Part shown: piece after piece, positions 1 through 8,003 of the stretch
How positions within the stretch are numbered: position 1 is the first letter of the stretch
Layout of the letters: the number at the start of each line of letters is the position of its first letter
Source: Sphingobacteriia bacterium RIFOXYC2_FULL_35_18
GTDB lineage: Bacteria > Bacteroidota > Bacteroidia > Chitinophagales > Chitinophagaceae
DNA: 64,000 nucleotides
Direction of reading: 5' to 3'
Assembly: GCA_001829005.1 (NCBI GenBank)
Contig: MIAG01000001.1
Coordinates: 959,007-1,023,006 of the forward strand
Made by a program: the position numbers and the translations under genes
The notes under the pieces: generated by a model
The model's input: only the letters and a program-made list of their open reading frames with translations
Databases searched by the model: none
What the model was told of the DNA's origin: nothing

Positions 1-730
1 CAGTCTCTACTCTGCCTTGTATAATATTTAGCGCTTGGGTAACTTCTTCTGGAGAAAAATTGTCAAGCATTATTCTATCTACTTTATTTAGCACCAAGTT
101 GCATACTAATTCAACATCTGAAAGGGTTCTGGTTTCTACTTCAATTTTTAGAGGTTGCACTAATTGTTTGGAATAGTTATAAGCTTGATTGATGGCTTCA
201 ATTATTCCGCCACAATAGTCAATATGATTGTCTTTTAGCATAATCATATCATATAAACCAAATCTATGATTAATGCCTCCTCCAATCTTGACCGCTTCTT
301 TTTCAAGTAACCTAAAGTTGGGAGTTGTTTTTCTTGTATCTAATAAACGGGTATGGTATCCTTTAAGTAGTTGGGTATATTGATTTGTAAGGGTTGCAAT
401 CCCACTCATTCTTTGCATGCAATTCAACGCCAGTCTTTCCCCTTTTAAAATAGTATGTACGGATGCAGTAATTTCAAATGCAATTTCTCCAACCTGCATC
501 TGATCTCCGTCTTTTTTAAAAGCTACAAATAGAGCGCTTGGTTCAATAAAGTTGAAAATTTTTTTAGCTACTTCAACGCCCGCCAATATACCTGCCTGTT
601 TTATTTTGAGAAGTGCTTTGCCTTGTTGTGAAGCAGGTATACAACTCAAAGTAGAATGATCTCCACTACCAATATCTTCTTTTAATGCAGCTTCTATTAA
701 AGAAACCAAAGCAATATCAAATGAATTCAT
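1..730 (-). CDS. nadC: Nicotinate-nucleotide pyrophosphorylase (quinolinate phosphoribosyltransferase), partial
   Basis: This gene runs off the left edge of the window, so the C-terminal part is missing. Translating the minus strand from the ATG at 730 gives a protein beginning MNSFDIALVSLIEAALKEDI. It contains the quinolinate-binding segment LDTRKTTPNFR followed by EKEAVKIGGGINHR and MLKDNHI, which are hallmarks of NadC. The enzyme converts quinolinate and PRPP to nicotinate mononucleotide, CO2 and pyrophosphate in de novo NAD synthesis. It lies 9 bp downstream of the DUF4783 gene on the same strand, so the two are probably co-transcribed. About 243 residues are visible, and family members are usually about 280. 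Assignment is secure; only the end is unseen. Confidence 0.93.
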   Translation of the reverse strand, partial: MNSFDIALVSLIEAALKEDIGSGDHSTLSCIPASQQGKALLKIKQAGILAGVEVAKKIFNFIEPSALFVAFKKDGDQMQVGEIAFEITASVHTILKGERLALNCMQRMSGIATLTNQYTQLLKGYHTRLLDTRKTTPNFRLLEKEAVKIGGGINHRFGLYDMIMLKDNHIDYCGGIIEAINQAYNYSKQLVQPLKIEVETRTLSDVELVCNLVLNKVDRIMLDNFSPEEVTQALNIIQGRVET

Positions 731-739
731 GCGCCTTCT

Positions 740-1132
740 TTAGCTAATTCTCATTGTAATAATATACAAAGTCCCGTTTTTTTGCTTGAGCTGAACAGTT
801 ATGCTATAGCTTTTTCCAGAAGTTGTTAATTTTCCCAAGATATAAACGAGTGTTCCTTTTCCACCATCAGAAACCTTTTCAAATCCTTTTATTCCATTAT
901 CAGTATAAAATGATTTTAAGGCTAAAGCAGCTTGATTTTTGCTCATATTCTTCACTTCGTCTTTATCTAATAATTTCAAGTCTACATAATCATCCAAATA
1001 AGTGGTAATCATATCTGGGTTAGCCGATTTTAGTGCTCTAACAACCATATCTGTTTCAGATTGGGCTTGGGAATTCAATATCCCACCCAAAATAAATCCA
1101 ATTACTAAAATCAAGTTCTTCATAAAATCCAT
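740..1132 (-). CDS. DUF4783-like exported protein
   Basis: A 130-residue protein with a clear signal peptide (about residues 4-24, ending NSQAQ), so it is exported to the periplasm. The mature part is a small alpha+beta domain, and I recognise it as resembling DUF4783, a Bacteroidota family often found next to nadC. The function of the family is unknown. The ATG at 1132 gives MDFMKNL; the second Met at 1123 gives a more typical MKNLIL signal start and may be the true one. The gene is divergent from gpmI and 9 bp upstream of nadC. Family assignment is from memory of its sequence character and gene order, not from a search. Confidence 0.72.
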   Translation of the reverse strand: MDFMKNLILVIGFILGGILNSQAQSETDMVVRALKSANPDMITTYLDDYVDLKLLDKDEVKNMSKNQAALALKSFYTDNGIKGFEKVSDGGKGTLVYILGKLTTSGKSYSITVQLKQKNGTLYIITMRIS

Positions 1133-1234
1133 TTAAGCTTAAAATGTGCTATAATCATGCCAAAAATGGGCATTTTTACCGATTTGATAAATGTACAGCC
1201 AAAAGCTGAATGAGAAATAAGTTAACTTTAACGC

Positions 1235-2758
1235 ATGAGCAAAAAAGTAATATTAATCATCATGGATGGCTGGGGTTTAGGGAAAGTAAAATCTGCCGAT
1301 GCCATCCAAAATGCCAATGTACCATTTGTTAGTTCTTTATATTCCCAATACCCAAATACAACGCTAATCACTTGTGGGGAGCAAGTAGGTTTACCTGAAG
1401 GACAAATGGGAAATAGTGAAGTAGGACATTTAAATTTAGGAGCTGGAAGAATTGTATATCAAGAATTGCAAAGAATAAATGTTGCAGTAAGAGATGGTTC
1501 TTTAGCAACCAATCAAGCATTAAAAAATGCTATTGAACAGGCCAAACTGAAAGGTAAAAAACTACATCTATTGGGTTTAGTAAGTGATGGAGGGGTTCAT
1601 TCTCATACTAGCCATTTAAAAGCCATCTGTACCATTTGTCATGAGCAAGGGCTCAGTAATGTTTTTGTACATGCATTTACCGATGGAAGGGATACTGATC
1701 CTAAAAGCGGGTTGGGATATATTCAAGATGTTGAAGCACATCTAGAAAAGACAACTGGCACCATCGCAACAGTTAGTGGACGGTATTATGCCATGGACAG
1801 AGATAAAAGATGGGAAAGAGTTGCTTTGGCTTATCATTGTTTGGTTAATGCAAAAGGAAATATTGCCCTAAATGCTGAGGCGGCCATTCAATCTAGTTAT
1901 GATGCAGGGGTTACTGATGAATTTATATTACCAACTGTTTTAACTAAAGCCGATGGAGCTCCTATTGCAAAGATTGAAGAAGGAGACATCGTCATTGCTT
2001 TTAATTTTAGAACTGACCGTTGTAGAGAAATCACTGAAGTGCTTACCCAACAAGCTTTTCCAGAACAAAATATGCATCCATTGAATTTGCATTATACTAC
2101 CATGACCATGTATGATCAGAAATTCAAGGATGTGAATGTGATTTTTGAAAATGATAACCTAACCAATACCATCGGAGAAGTGTTGTCGGCTCATGGTAAA
2201 AAGCAAATTAGAATTGCAGAAACTGAAAAATATCCACACGTAACTTTTTTCTTTAGTGGTGGTAGGGAAGAGCCGTTTACCGGCGAATCTAGAATCATGG
2301 CTCCGTCGCCTAAAGTTGCTACATACGATTTACAGCCAGAAATGAGTGCTGCTGAATTAACAGAAAAAATTCTTCCTGAGATTGAAGCAGAATCTGCTGA
2401 TTTCATCTGTTTGAATTTTGCCAACGCAGACATGGTAGGTCATACAGGTGTTTTTAATGCAGTGGTAAAAGCAGTGGAAACGGTAGACGCTTGTGTTGCA
2501 AAAATAGTTACACTAGCAATTGAGCATGGATATACCATTTTCTTAACGGCCGATCATGGAAATGCAGATTATTTGATTAATGAAGATGGTTCTCCTAATA
2601 CTGCACATACTTTAAATCCAGTTCCATTATTTATAATTGATAAGGAATGGAAAGGGAAGATTGTACCCGGAAAACTAGCCGATATAGCACCAACTATCTT
2701 AACTTTTATGGGAGTACCTATACCAGCCCAAATGACTGGAAATATTTTAACCAATTAA
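1235..2758 (+). CDS. gpmI: 2,3-bisphosphoglycerate-independent phosphoglycerate mutase
   Basis: A 507-residue glycolytic enzyme interconverting 3- and 2-phosphoglycerate in the cytoplasm. It belongs to the alkaline-phosphatase-like superfamily and uses Mn2+. Visible hallmarks are the N-terminal metal site MDGWGLG (D11), the catalytic serine in QMGNSEVGH (S61), the FTDGRDTDP loop near residue 150, the SGRYYAMDRD segment, and the C-terminal metal ligands in TADHGNAD followed by HTLNPVP. Length matches the family. The start has TAACTTTA (1223-1230) just upstream, one base off the usual -7 element. The haem-binding-domain gene follows after 10 bp and may be read through from here. Confidence 0.96.
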   Translation: MSKKVILIIMDGWGLGKVKSADAIQNANVPFVSSLYSQYPNTTLITCGEQVGLPEGQMGNSEVGHLNLGAGRIVYQELQRINVAVRDGSLATNQALKNAIEQAKLKGKKLHLLGLVSDGGVHSHTSHLKAICTICHEQGLSNVFVHAFTDGRDTDPKSGLGYIQDVEAHLEKTTGTIATVSGRYYAMDRDKRWERVALAYHCLVNAKGNIALNAEAAIQSSYDAGVTDEFILPTVLTKADGAPIAKIEEGDIVIAFNFRTDRCREITEVLTQQAFPEQNMHPLNLHYTTMTMYDQKFKDVNVIFENDNLTNTIGEVLSAHGKKQIRIAETEKYPHVTFFFSGGREEPFTGESRIMAPSPKVATYDLQPEMSAAELTEKILPEIEAESADFICLNFANADMVGHTGVFNAVVKAVETVDACVAKIVTLAIEHGYTIFLTADHGNADYLINEDGSPNTAHTLNPVPLFIIDKEWKGKIVPGKLADIAPTILTFMGVPIPAQMTGNILTN

Positions 2759-2768
2759 AAAGTATACC

Positions 2769-3188
2769 ATGTTTAAAAAATTGCTACTAACACTATTGGT
2801 CATTTTGCTGGTTCTACAAGCTTTTAGACCAGAAAAAAACATTACTGGAAATAAAGAAAATGATATTAGTTCATTGTATCCAGTTCCAGAAAATGTAGAA
2901 CAAATTTTAGTGAAAGCTTGTAACGATTGTCACAGTAATAGCACGGTTTATCCATGGTATGCCGAAGTTCAGCCAATTGCTTGGTGGTTAGATGATCATG
3001 TAAAAGATGGAAAAAAGCACCTCAATTTTAATGAATTCGCTTCTTATAGACTAGCAAAGCAATACCATAAATTAGAAGAAGTTTTTGATGAAGTTAAAGG
3101 AGGTGAAATGCCTTTAGAATCTTATACCGTTGTTCATAGAGATGCCAAGCTTACTGACGAGGAAAGAACTATTTTGATGGATTGGTAG
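2769..3188 (+). CDS. Haem-binding-domain protein (CxxCH), apparently truncated by TAG
   Basis: A 139-residue protein with an N-terminal membrane anchor or signal segment (residues 4-18, LLLTLLVILLVLQ). One c-type haem motif, CNDCH, lies near residue 54, followed by STVYPWYAEVQPIAWW. This matches the Bacteroidota 'haem_bd' domain of periplasmic cytochrome-like proteins. The frame ends ILMDW-TAG, but the same frame continues for 22 more codons that look like the normal family C-terminus (see 3189-3257). The haem site is upstream of the stop and intact, so a shortened product could still bind haem. It lies between gpmI and a TonB receptor; a link to haem uptake is only a guess. Confidence 0.75.
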   Translation: MFKKLLLTLLVILLVLQAFRPEKNITGNKENDISSLYPVPENVEQILVKACNDCHSNSTVYPWYAEVQPIAWWLDDHVKDGKKHLNFNEFASYRLAKQYHKLEEVFDEVKGGEMPLESYTVVHRDAKLTDEERTILMDW

Positions 3189-3257
3189 GTTGCAGTAAGA
3201 GACACCATGAAAGCCCGTTTTCCAGCAGATAGTTTAATAATAAAGAAGAAAAAATAA
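3189..3257 (+). pseudogene. In-frame C-terminal continuation of the haem-binding gene after a TAG codon
   Basis: Immediately after the TAG at 3186-3188 the same frame stays open for 22 codons: VAVRDTMKARFPADSL, then IIKKKK and a TAA at 3255-3257. From memory, related haem-binding-domain proteins end with W-x(4,5)-RDTMKA-x-(Y/F)PADSL and basic residues. This therefore looks like the true C-terminus separated by one nonsense codon rather than random sequence. It could be a point mutation, a sequencing error or a readthrough site. There is no independent start or ribosome-binding site for this piece. Confidence 0.6.
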
Positions 3258-3292
3258 CTTAACTGGATGTAATTCTAAAGGTTGATGATTGC

Positions 3293-5503
3293 ATGTGTAG
3301 AAAGAAAATGATTTCAAGCATTTTAATGCTGGTAAGTGTTCTCGGTATTAATGCACAACAACTGAATTATACCGTCAAGACGAATTCAGCACTATTGGAT
3401 GATGTTGTTGTTTATTCCAGCCGCTTTGCAGAAAAATTTAAAAGGGTTGCACAAACCATTGATGTTTTAAAAACACGAGAGCAACTTAATTATCAACCCA
3501 ATACAGCCGATGCGCTAATTAATTCTGGTAAATTATTTGTACAAAAGAGTCAGCAAGGGGGTGGTAGTCCTGTTATAAGAGGGTTTGAGGCAAGTAGAAT
3601 CTTAATGGTAGTAGATGGTGTTAGAATGAATAATGCTATTTATCGTGCAGGTCATTTACAAAATATCATTACCATCGATAATATGGTTCTAGACCGAATG
3701 GAGATTTTGTATGGTCCTTCTTCAACCCTATTTGGCAGTGATGCTTTAGGAGGAGTGATCAGTTTAAGTACCAAAGACCCTATTTTATCAACCACTCACA
3801 AAACACAATTTTCAGGCGCAACTACTTTACGTTATTCCAGTGCAATGCAAGAGAATAGGGGTAATATTCAGCTGAATATTGGTGGACAAAAATGGGCTTC
3901 CTTTACTTCAGTTAGTTATGGAAGTTTTGGCGATTTAGTTCAAGGAAGTAATAGAAGCGCTGCATATCCGAACTTTGGAAAAAGAAATATTTATGTTGAA
4001 CGGGTAGGAAATATAGACATGATTATACCAAATTCCAATCCCAACAAACAAATTGGCTCTGCTTATAAACAAGTTGATATAACCCAAAAATTTCTATATC
4101 AGGGTAGCGAAAAAGTACAGCATATATTGAATCTTCAGTTTTCTAATACCAATGATATTCCTCGTTATGATCGACTCTCAGAGATAAGTGGAGGGGTTCC
4201 TGTTTTTTCGGAGTGGTATTATGGGCCACAAGTTAGAAATATGGCGGCGTATCATTTAAATGTAAAAGAGCAATCAGGTTTTTTTAAAGACATTAAAATC
4301 ACCACTAGTTTTCAGGATATAGAAGAAAGTAGAATGGCTCGCCGATTTCAAAACAGCAGTAAAGATTTCAGGTGGGAAAGAATTAAAGTCTTTGGTTTAA
4401 ATATTGATGCCAAGCATTATTTCGGTAAGCATGAATTGCACATTGGTGCAGAGTCTTATAGTAACTATGTAAAGTCTACTGCTGAAAGGACGAATATCCT
4501 GACTGGCGCAAAAAGCCGAATTACTACAAGGTATTCAGATGGTCCAACATCTATGGCCACTCATGCAATATTTGCTCAACACACGTTTAAAATTTCTGAT
4601 CGATTAACCATTAATGATGGGCTCCGATTTAATCTGGTACAATTAAATGCACAATTTGTAGATACTTCGGTAACTCGCTTCCCGTTTACAAAAGTGAAGC
4701 AAAGTAATCAATCTATTACAGGCAATTTAGGAATCGTTTACGCCACCAAAAACAATCTAAGAGCTGCATGGGTATTTAGTACAGGTTTTCGCTCTCCTAA
4801 TGTGGATGATTTAGCAAAAGTTTTCGATTCAAGAACTGGACTGGTTGTAGTTCCCAATACCAATATAAAGCCCGAATACACTTACAATATTGAATTTAAT
4901 CTAAACAAATACAGCAACTCATTTAGTTATGGTGCAGCTGTATTTTATACTGCTTTTGAAAATGCATTGGTATTAGATAAATATTTATTTAATGGGCAGG
5001 ATAGTATTTTTTATAGTGGAGTAAAAAGTGCTGTTTTTGCTTTACAAAACAAAGCAAGGGCTCGTATATATGGGCTTAGTTTAAATGCATCTGTAAAGTT
5101 GGTAGAATCCCTTTCTTTTGAAGGTGTGATTAATTTTACTAAAGGGCAATTTAGGGATGCTGTAAACGGTATAACCCCATTGGATCATGTTCCTCCAACT
5201 TATGGTCGGGTTAGTTTAAAACGCCAAGGCCCAAAATGGAATGCTGATTTTTGGGTGTTGTTTAATGGTTGGAAAAGGTTGGCTGAATACAATTTAAATG
5301 GAGAAGATAATCTGCAATATGCTACCCCGGATGGTATGCCTGCTTGGTACACACTTAACCTACGATCTTCATTTCAGTTGAAAAAGCAAATTCAATTGCA
5401 AGTTGCTCTTGAAAATATTTTAGACACCAACTACCGACATTTCGCTAGTGGTATTTCCGCTTCAGGTAGAAATTTGTCACTCTCATTAAGGTTAGCATAT
5501 TAG
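3293..5503 (+). CDS. TonB-dependent outer-membrane receptor (haemoglobin/transferrin-receptor type)
   Basis: A 736-residue outer-membrane receptor. The signal peptide ends near GINAQ (residues 1-21). The plug domain follows directly, with no carboxypeptidase-like N-terminal domain: QQGGGSPVIRGFEASRILMV, VDGVRMNNAIYRAGH, then RMEILYGPSSTLFGSDALGG. The C-terminus is a beta-barrel ending in an aromatic-rich strand (RNLSLSLRLAY). The compact plug and the SPVIRGF / RMNNAIYRAGH wording resemble haem or siderophore receptors of the HmuR/TbpA type. The preceding gene encodes a haem-binding domain, which fits haem or iron uptake but does not prove it. An internal Met at 3308 is an alternative start. 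Confidence 0.85.
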   Translation: MCRKKMISSILMLVSVLGINAQQLNYTVKTNSALLDDVVVYSSRFAEKFKRVAQTIDVLKTREQLNYQPNTADALINSGKLFVQKSQQGGGSPVIRGFEASRILMVVDGVRMNNAIYRAGHLQNIITIDNMVLDRMEILYGPSSTLFGSDALGGVISLSTKDPILSTTHKTQFSGATTLRYSSAMQENRGNIQLNIGGQKWASFTSVSYGSFGDLVQGSNRSAAYPNFGKRNIYVERVGNIDMIIPNSNPNKQIGSAYKQVDITQKFLYQGSEKVQHILNLQFSNTNDIPRYDRLSEISGGVPVFSEWYYGPQVRNMAAYHLNVKEQSGFFKDIKITTSFQDIEESRMARRFQNSSKDFRWERIKVFGLNIDAKHYFGKHELHIGAESYSNYVKSTAERTNILTGAKSRITTRYSDGPTSMATHAIFAQHTFKISDRLTINDGLRFNLVQLNAQFVDTSVTRFPFTKVKQSNQSITGNLGIVYATKNNLRAAWVFSTGFRSPNVDDLAKVFDSRTGLVVVPNTNIKPEYTYNIEFNLNKYSNSFSYGAAVFYTAFENALVLDKYLFNGQDSIFYSGVKSAVFALQNKARARIYGLSLNASVKLVESLSFEGVINFTKGQFRDAVNGITPLDHVPPTYGRVSLKRQGPKWNADFWVLFNGWKRLAEYNLNGEDNLQYATPDGMPAWYTLNLRSSFQLKKQIQLQVALENILDTNYRHFASGISASGRNLSLSLRLAY

Positions 5504-5525
5504 TTAAAAATGAATATTAGCTAAA

Positions 5526-5556
5526 TTGATAAAGGTGGGGGCTTTTGTTTAATTTG
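5526..5556 (+). promoter_or_regulatory. Candidate promoter of ysxC
   Basis: TTG at 5526-5528, a 20-bp spacer, and TTAATTTG at 5549-5556. This is one base off the Bacteroidota -7 consensus TAnnTTTG and lies 4 bp before the ATG. It would give a nearly leaderless transcript. The match is imperfect, so confidence is limited. Confidence 0.35.
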
Positions 5557-5560
5557 CAGG

Positions 5561-6187
5561 ATGGAAATTAAGAAAGCAGCATACGTCATCTCTAACGCAG
5601 ATTACAAAGCTTGTCCTGCACCGGATAGACCTGAATTCGCTTTTATTGGCAGAAGTAACGTGGGTAAATCTTCATTAATCAATATGTTATGCAAGAATAA
5701 TAAGCTTGCCAAAACCTCTTCTGCTCCCGGAAAAACACAGTTAATTAATCATTTTGAAATAGAAAGTAGCAATAAAACAAACCAAGGTTTCAAGAAATGG
5801 TACCTAGTAGACTTACCAGGTTATGGATTTGCCAAGGTAGCCCAAAGCAGTAGAAGAAGATGGGAGCAAATGATTGAAAACTATTTGCGCAAAAGAGAAA
5901 ATCTGGTGAATGTTTTTGTATTAATCGATAGCAGGCACAAACCACAAAATATCGATTTAGAATTTATTAGCCAATTAGACAAATGGCAAATTCCTTTTAG
6001 TTTGGTATTTACTAAAACCGACAAAGAGAAGCCAACAGTTGTAGCGAATAATATTCAAGCTTTTTTTGATACACTTAGAAGTACTTGGCAATTTTTACCC
6101 CAGCATTTTGTTACGAGCGCCGAAAAACACCAAGGGAGAGAAGAGATATTAGCTTTTATTCAATTAAAAAATGAATCAATTGCCTAG
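5561..6187 (+). CDS. ysxC: Ribosome-biogenesis GTPase YsxC/EngB
   Basis: A 208-residue cytoplasmic GTPase needed for large ribosomal subunit assembly. The G motifs are in the expected order: G1 GRSNVGKSS (residues 30-38), G2 region SSAPGKTQ (53-60), G3 DLPGYG (84-89), G4 TKTD (151-154) and G5 TSAEKH near 187. Length is normal for the family. The last 12 bp overlap the end of the convergent pabB gene, so the two coding regions share their tails on opposite strands. Confidence 0.95.
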   Translation: MEIKKAAYVISNADYKACPAPDRPEFAFIGRSNVGKSSLINMLCKNNKLAKTSSAPGKTQLINHFEIESSNKTNQGFKKWYLVDLPGYGFAKVAQSSRRRWEQMIENYLRKRENLVNVFVLIDSRHKPQNIDLEFISQLDKWQIPFSLVFTKTDKEKPTVVANNIQAFFDTLRSTWQFLPQHFVTSAEKHQGREEILAFIQLKNESIA

Positions 6188-7450
6188 TACGGTTTCCATG
6201 GCTTTTGCTTTTAACAAACACTCTTCATATTCTAATTCTGGGTTACTGTAAATGGTAATTCCGCTACCAACTAAGTAACTTAAGTAGTGGGTTTGAGAAT
6301 TATACAATAAGCTTCTAATAACTACATTAAAATCAAAGTCTTTGTTTGGATTGATATATCCCACTGCCCCTGAAAAGATGCCTCTTTCGATAGGTTCATA
6401 TTGGTGAATTAGCTCCATTACTTTTTTCTTGGGTGCTCCTGTCATGCTACCCATTGGGAATCCGGTTTCTACCAACTCTTTTATACCCACTTCATCCATT
6501 AATTGTCCGCTGATGGTAGAAATCATTTGATGCACTTGTGGGAAGCTATATATGCCATACAATTCATCTACTAACACTGAACCTGGCTTGCACACTCTAC
6601 TAAAGTCATTTCTGACTAAGTCTACTACCATTACATTTTCACTTCTATCTTTACTGCTTTCAAATAGCTCATTTTTCAGCTGAGTATCTTTTTGGGGATC
6701 GGTTAGCGCTCTTTTTACGGTTCCTTTTATTGGTTGGGAAATAATCTGATTCCCTTGTTTTTTTAACCATCTTTCTGGGCTTGCGCAAATTAAATGAGCG
6801 TTATTTTCTTTGTAATAACAAGCAAATGGGGTGGGAGAGAGTGTGGTTAATTGCTCATATAATGCAATGGGGTCAACTGATGCATTCTTTGAATAAAATT
6901 CCTGACAAAAATTGATTTCATAACAATCACCTTGTTGAATATGCGATTGTAATTGTTGTACAGTCTTGATATATGTTTCTTTGCTCATTCCAGCAGTAAT
7001 GCTGATTGGAACAATACTACTTATTACTTTATTCTTAGCAACGATTTGTTCAAATATTGTCTCAGGTGACAAAGAATAGGTTTCAATAATTAAACTTTCT
7101 TCATTTAGGGTTATAATATGGTCTGGCCTAAAAAAGAAGGCATCGCTAAAATTTATCGGTGTCTTTAGTTGATTGCTATTTATATGCTTTGCATTGTATT
7201 CGTATGCAAAATGCCCGAATAGCCAATCTTGAGTGGATTGATAAAATGCATCAATTTGCTGAGCAGTATTCGCCCCTTTTATTATACCTAACTCACCTGC
7301 AGCAGCAATACATTCCACTGAATGGTGCTCAGAATGATATTGATGATTATCTAAAAAAGAGCAAATACTGAACTGGTTAATCCAATGCAGTATTTGCTCT
7401 TTTATATTCGGTAAGTTCTTTACAGAATATACCTTTTTAGTTCTTTTCAA
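6176..7450 (-). CDS. pabB: Aminodeoxychorismate synthase component I (chorismate-binding enzyme)
   Basis: A 424-residue member of the chorismate-utilising family. C-terminal hallmarks are PIKGTVKRAL, VDLVRNDFSRVCKPGSV, FPMGSMTGAPKKKVMELI, GIFSGAVGYI and VGSGITIYSNPELEYEECL. The PIKGT lysine is the signature of PabB-like enzymes, which form aminodeoxychorismate for p-aminobenzoate and folate synthesis, as opposed to TrpE (which has PIAGT). The N-terminal part is poorly conserved, as usual. No pabA or pabC is adjacent. It follows the acidic-protein gene by 14 bp and is probably the last gene of a rel-purA-acidic-pabB run. Its 3' end overlaps ysxC by 12 bp. Confidence 0.88.
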   Translation of the reverse strand: MKRTKKVYSVKNLPNIKEQILHWINQFSICSFLDNHQYHSEHHSVECIAAAGELGIIKGANTAQQIDAFYQSTQDWLFGHFAYEYNAKHINSNQLKTPINFSDAFFFRPDHIITLNEESLIIETYSLSPETIFEQIVAKNKVISSIVPISITAGMSKETYIKTVQQLQSHIQQGDCYEINFCQEFYSKNASVDPIALYEQLTTLSPTPFACYYKENNAHLICASPERWLKKQGNQIISQPIKGTVKRALTDPQKDTQLKNELFESSKDRSENVMVVDLVRNDFSRVCKPGSVLVDELYGIYSFPQVHQMISTISGQLMDEVGIKELVETGFPMGSMTGAPKKKVMELIHQYEPIERGIFSGAVGYINPNKDFDFNVVIRSLLYNSQTHYLSYLVGSGITIYSNPELEYEECLLKAKAMETVLGN

Positions 7451-7464
7451 AATGGTATGAACTT

Positions 7465-7917
7465 TTAAAAATCGTCGTCGTCATCATCGTCAAAGCCACC
7501 GCTTTTGTCATTAAAAAGATCAAATTCTTTAAAGTCTTCGTCTACTTTAAAGTCTTCCTCTTCTTCTTCTTTTTTCTTTCCGCCAGTTGCTTTTTTCCCC
7601 TTACTCTTTGGTAAGTCAAATTCATCAAAATCAGGATCCCAACTGTCGTCTTCTTCAGTTGCTTCCCAATCGTCTGCAGTTTCATCTGCTTCATCATCTA
7701 AGTCGTCATCTTCGTCATCTCCAGATTTTTTAGCGGATGATTTTGCGCCTGATTTTTTAGCAGAAGACTTCACAACGGGTTCATCGTCTTCCAAATCATC
7801 ATCATCGTCGTCATCATCTTCCTTTTTCTTTGCTTTAGGAGACGGTTTACTTGCGGCTACTTTTGCCGGTACTTTTGGGGTAGAGGATTTCTTATCCTTA
7901 TCAGACTTCGCTGCCAT
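7465..7917 (-). CDS. Low-complexity Lys/Ser- and Asp/Glu-block protein, function unknown
   Basis: A 150-residue polyampholyte with no hydrophobic segment, so it is presumably cytoplasmic. The N-terminal third is basic (Lys, Ser, Pro and Ala repeats such as KSSAKKSGAKSSAKKSG, about residues 50-66). It is broken by an eight-Asp run, followed by acidic stretches, a WEATEEDDSWDPDFDEF segment, a GGKKKEEEEED block and a final seven-Asp run ending in F. It looks intrinsically disordered. Proteins like this occur near purA in related bacteria and are sometimes given unreliable names. The reverse strand shows a serine-rich open frame that is only a shadow. I can assign no function. The codon pattern and flanking spacing support a real gene. 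Confidence 0.75.
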   Translation of the reverse strand: MAAKSDKDKKSSTPKVPAKVAASKPSPKAKKKEDDDDDDDDLEDDEPVVKSSAKKSGAKSSAKKSGDDEDDDLDDEADETADDWEATEEDDSWDPDFDEFDLPKSKGKKATGGKKKEEEEEDFKVDEDFKEFDLFNDKSGGFDDDDDDDF

Positions 7918-8003
7918 ATTTCTAATAAGATTTAGAGCGTAAAATTTGTACGCAAAATTGTATTAACCAAATAAATTTTTCAATATCAAATCAAATGCCA
8001 AAA

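Noticed and set aside
1162..1177. Inverted repeat AAAAATG-GG-CATTTTT between the divergent DUF4783 and gpmI genes
   Set aside because: Only 7-bp A/T-rich arms, which occur often by chance in a low-GC genome; no promoter element is arranged around it.
7505..7942. Long plus-strand open frame rich in Ser and Phe opposite the acidic protein gene
   Set aside because: It is the reverse complement of the Lys/Asp/Glu low-complexity gene; the Ser/Phe runs are the antisense of GAT/GAA/AAA repeats and the frame has no independent features.
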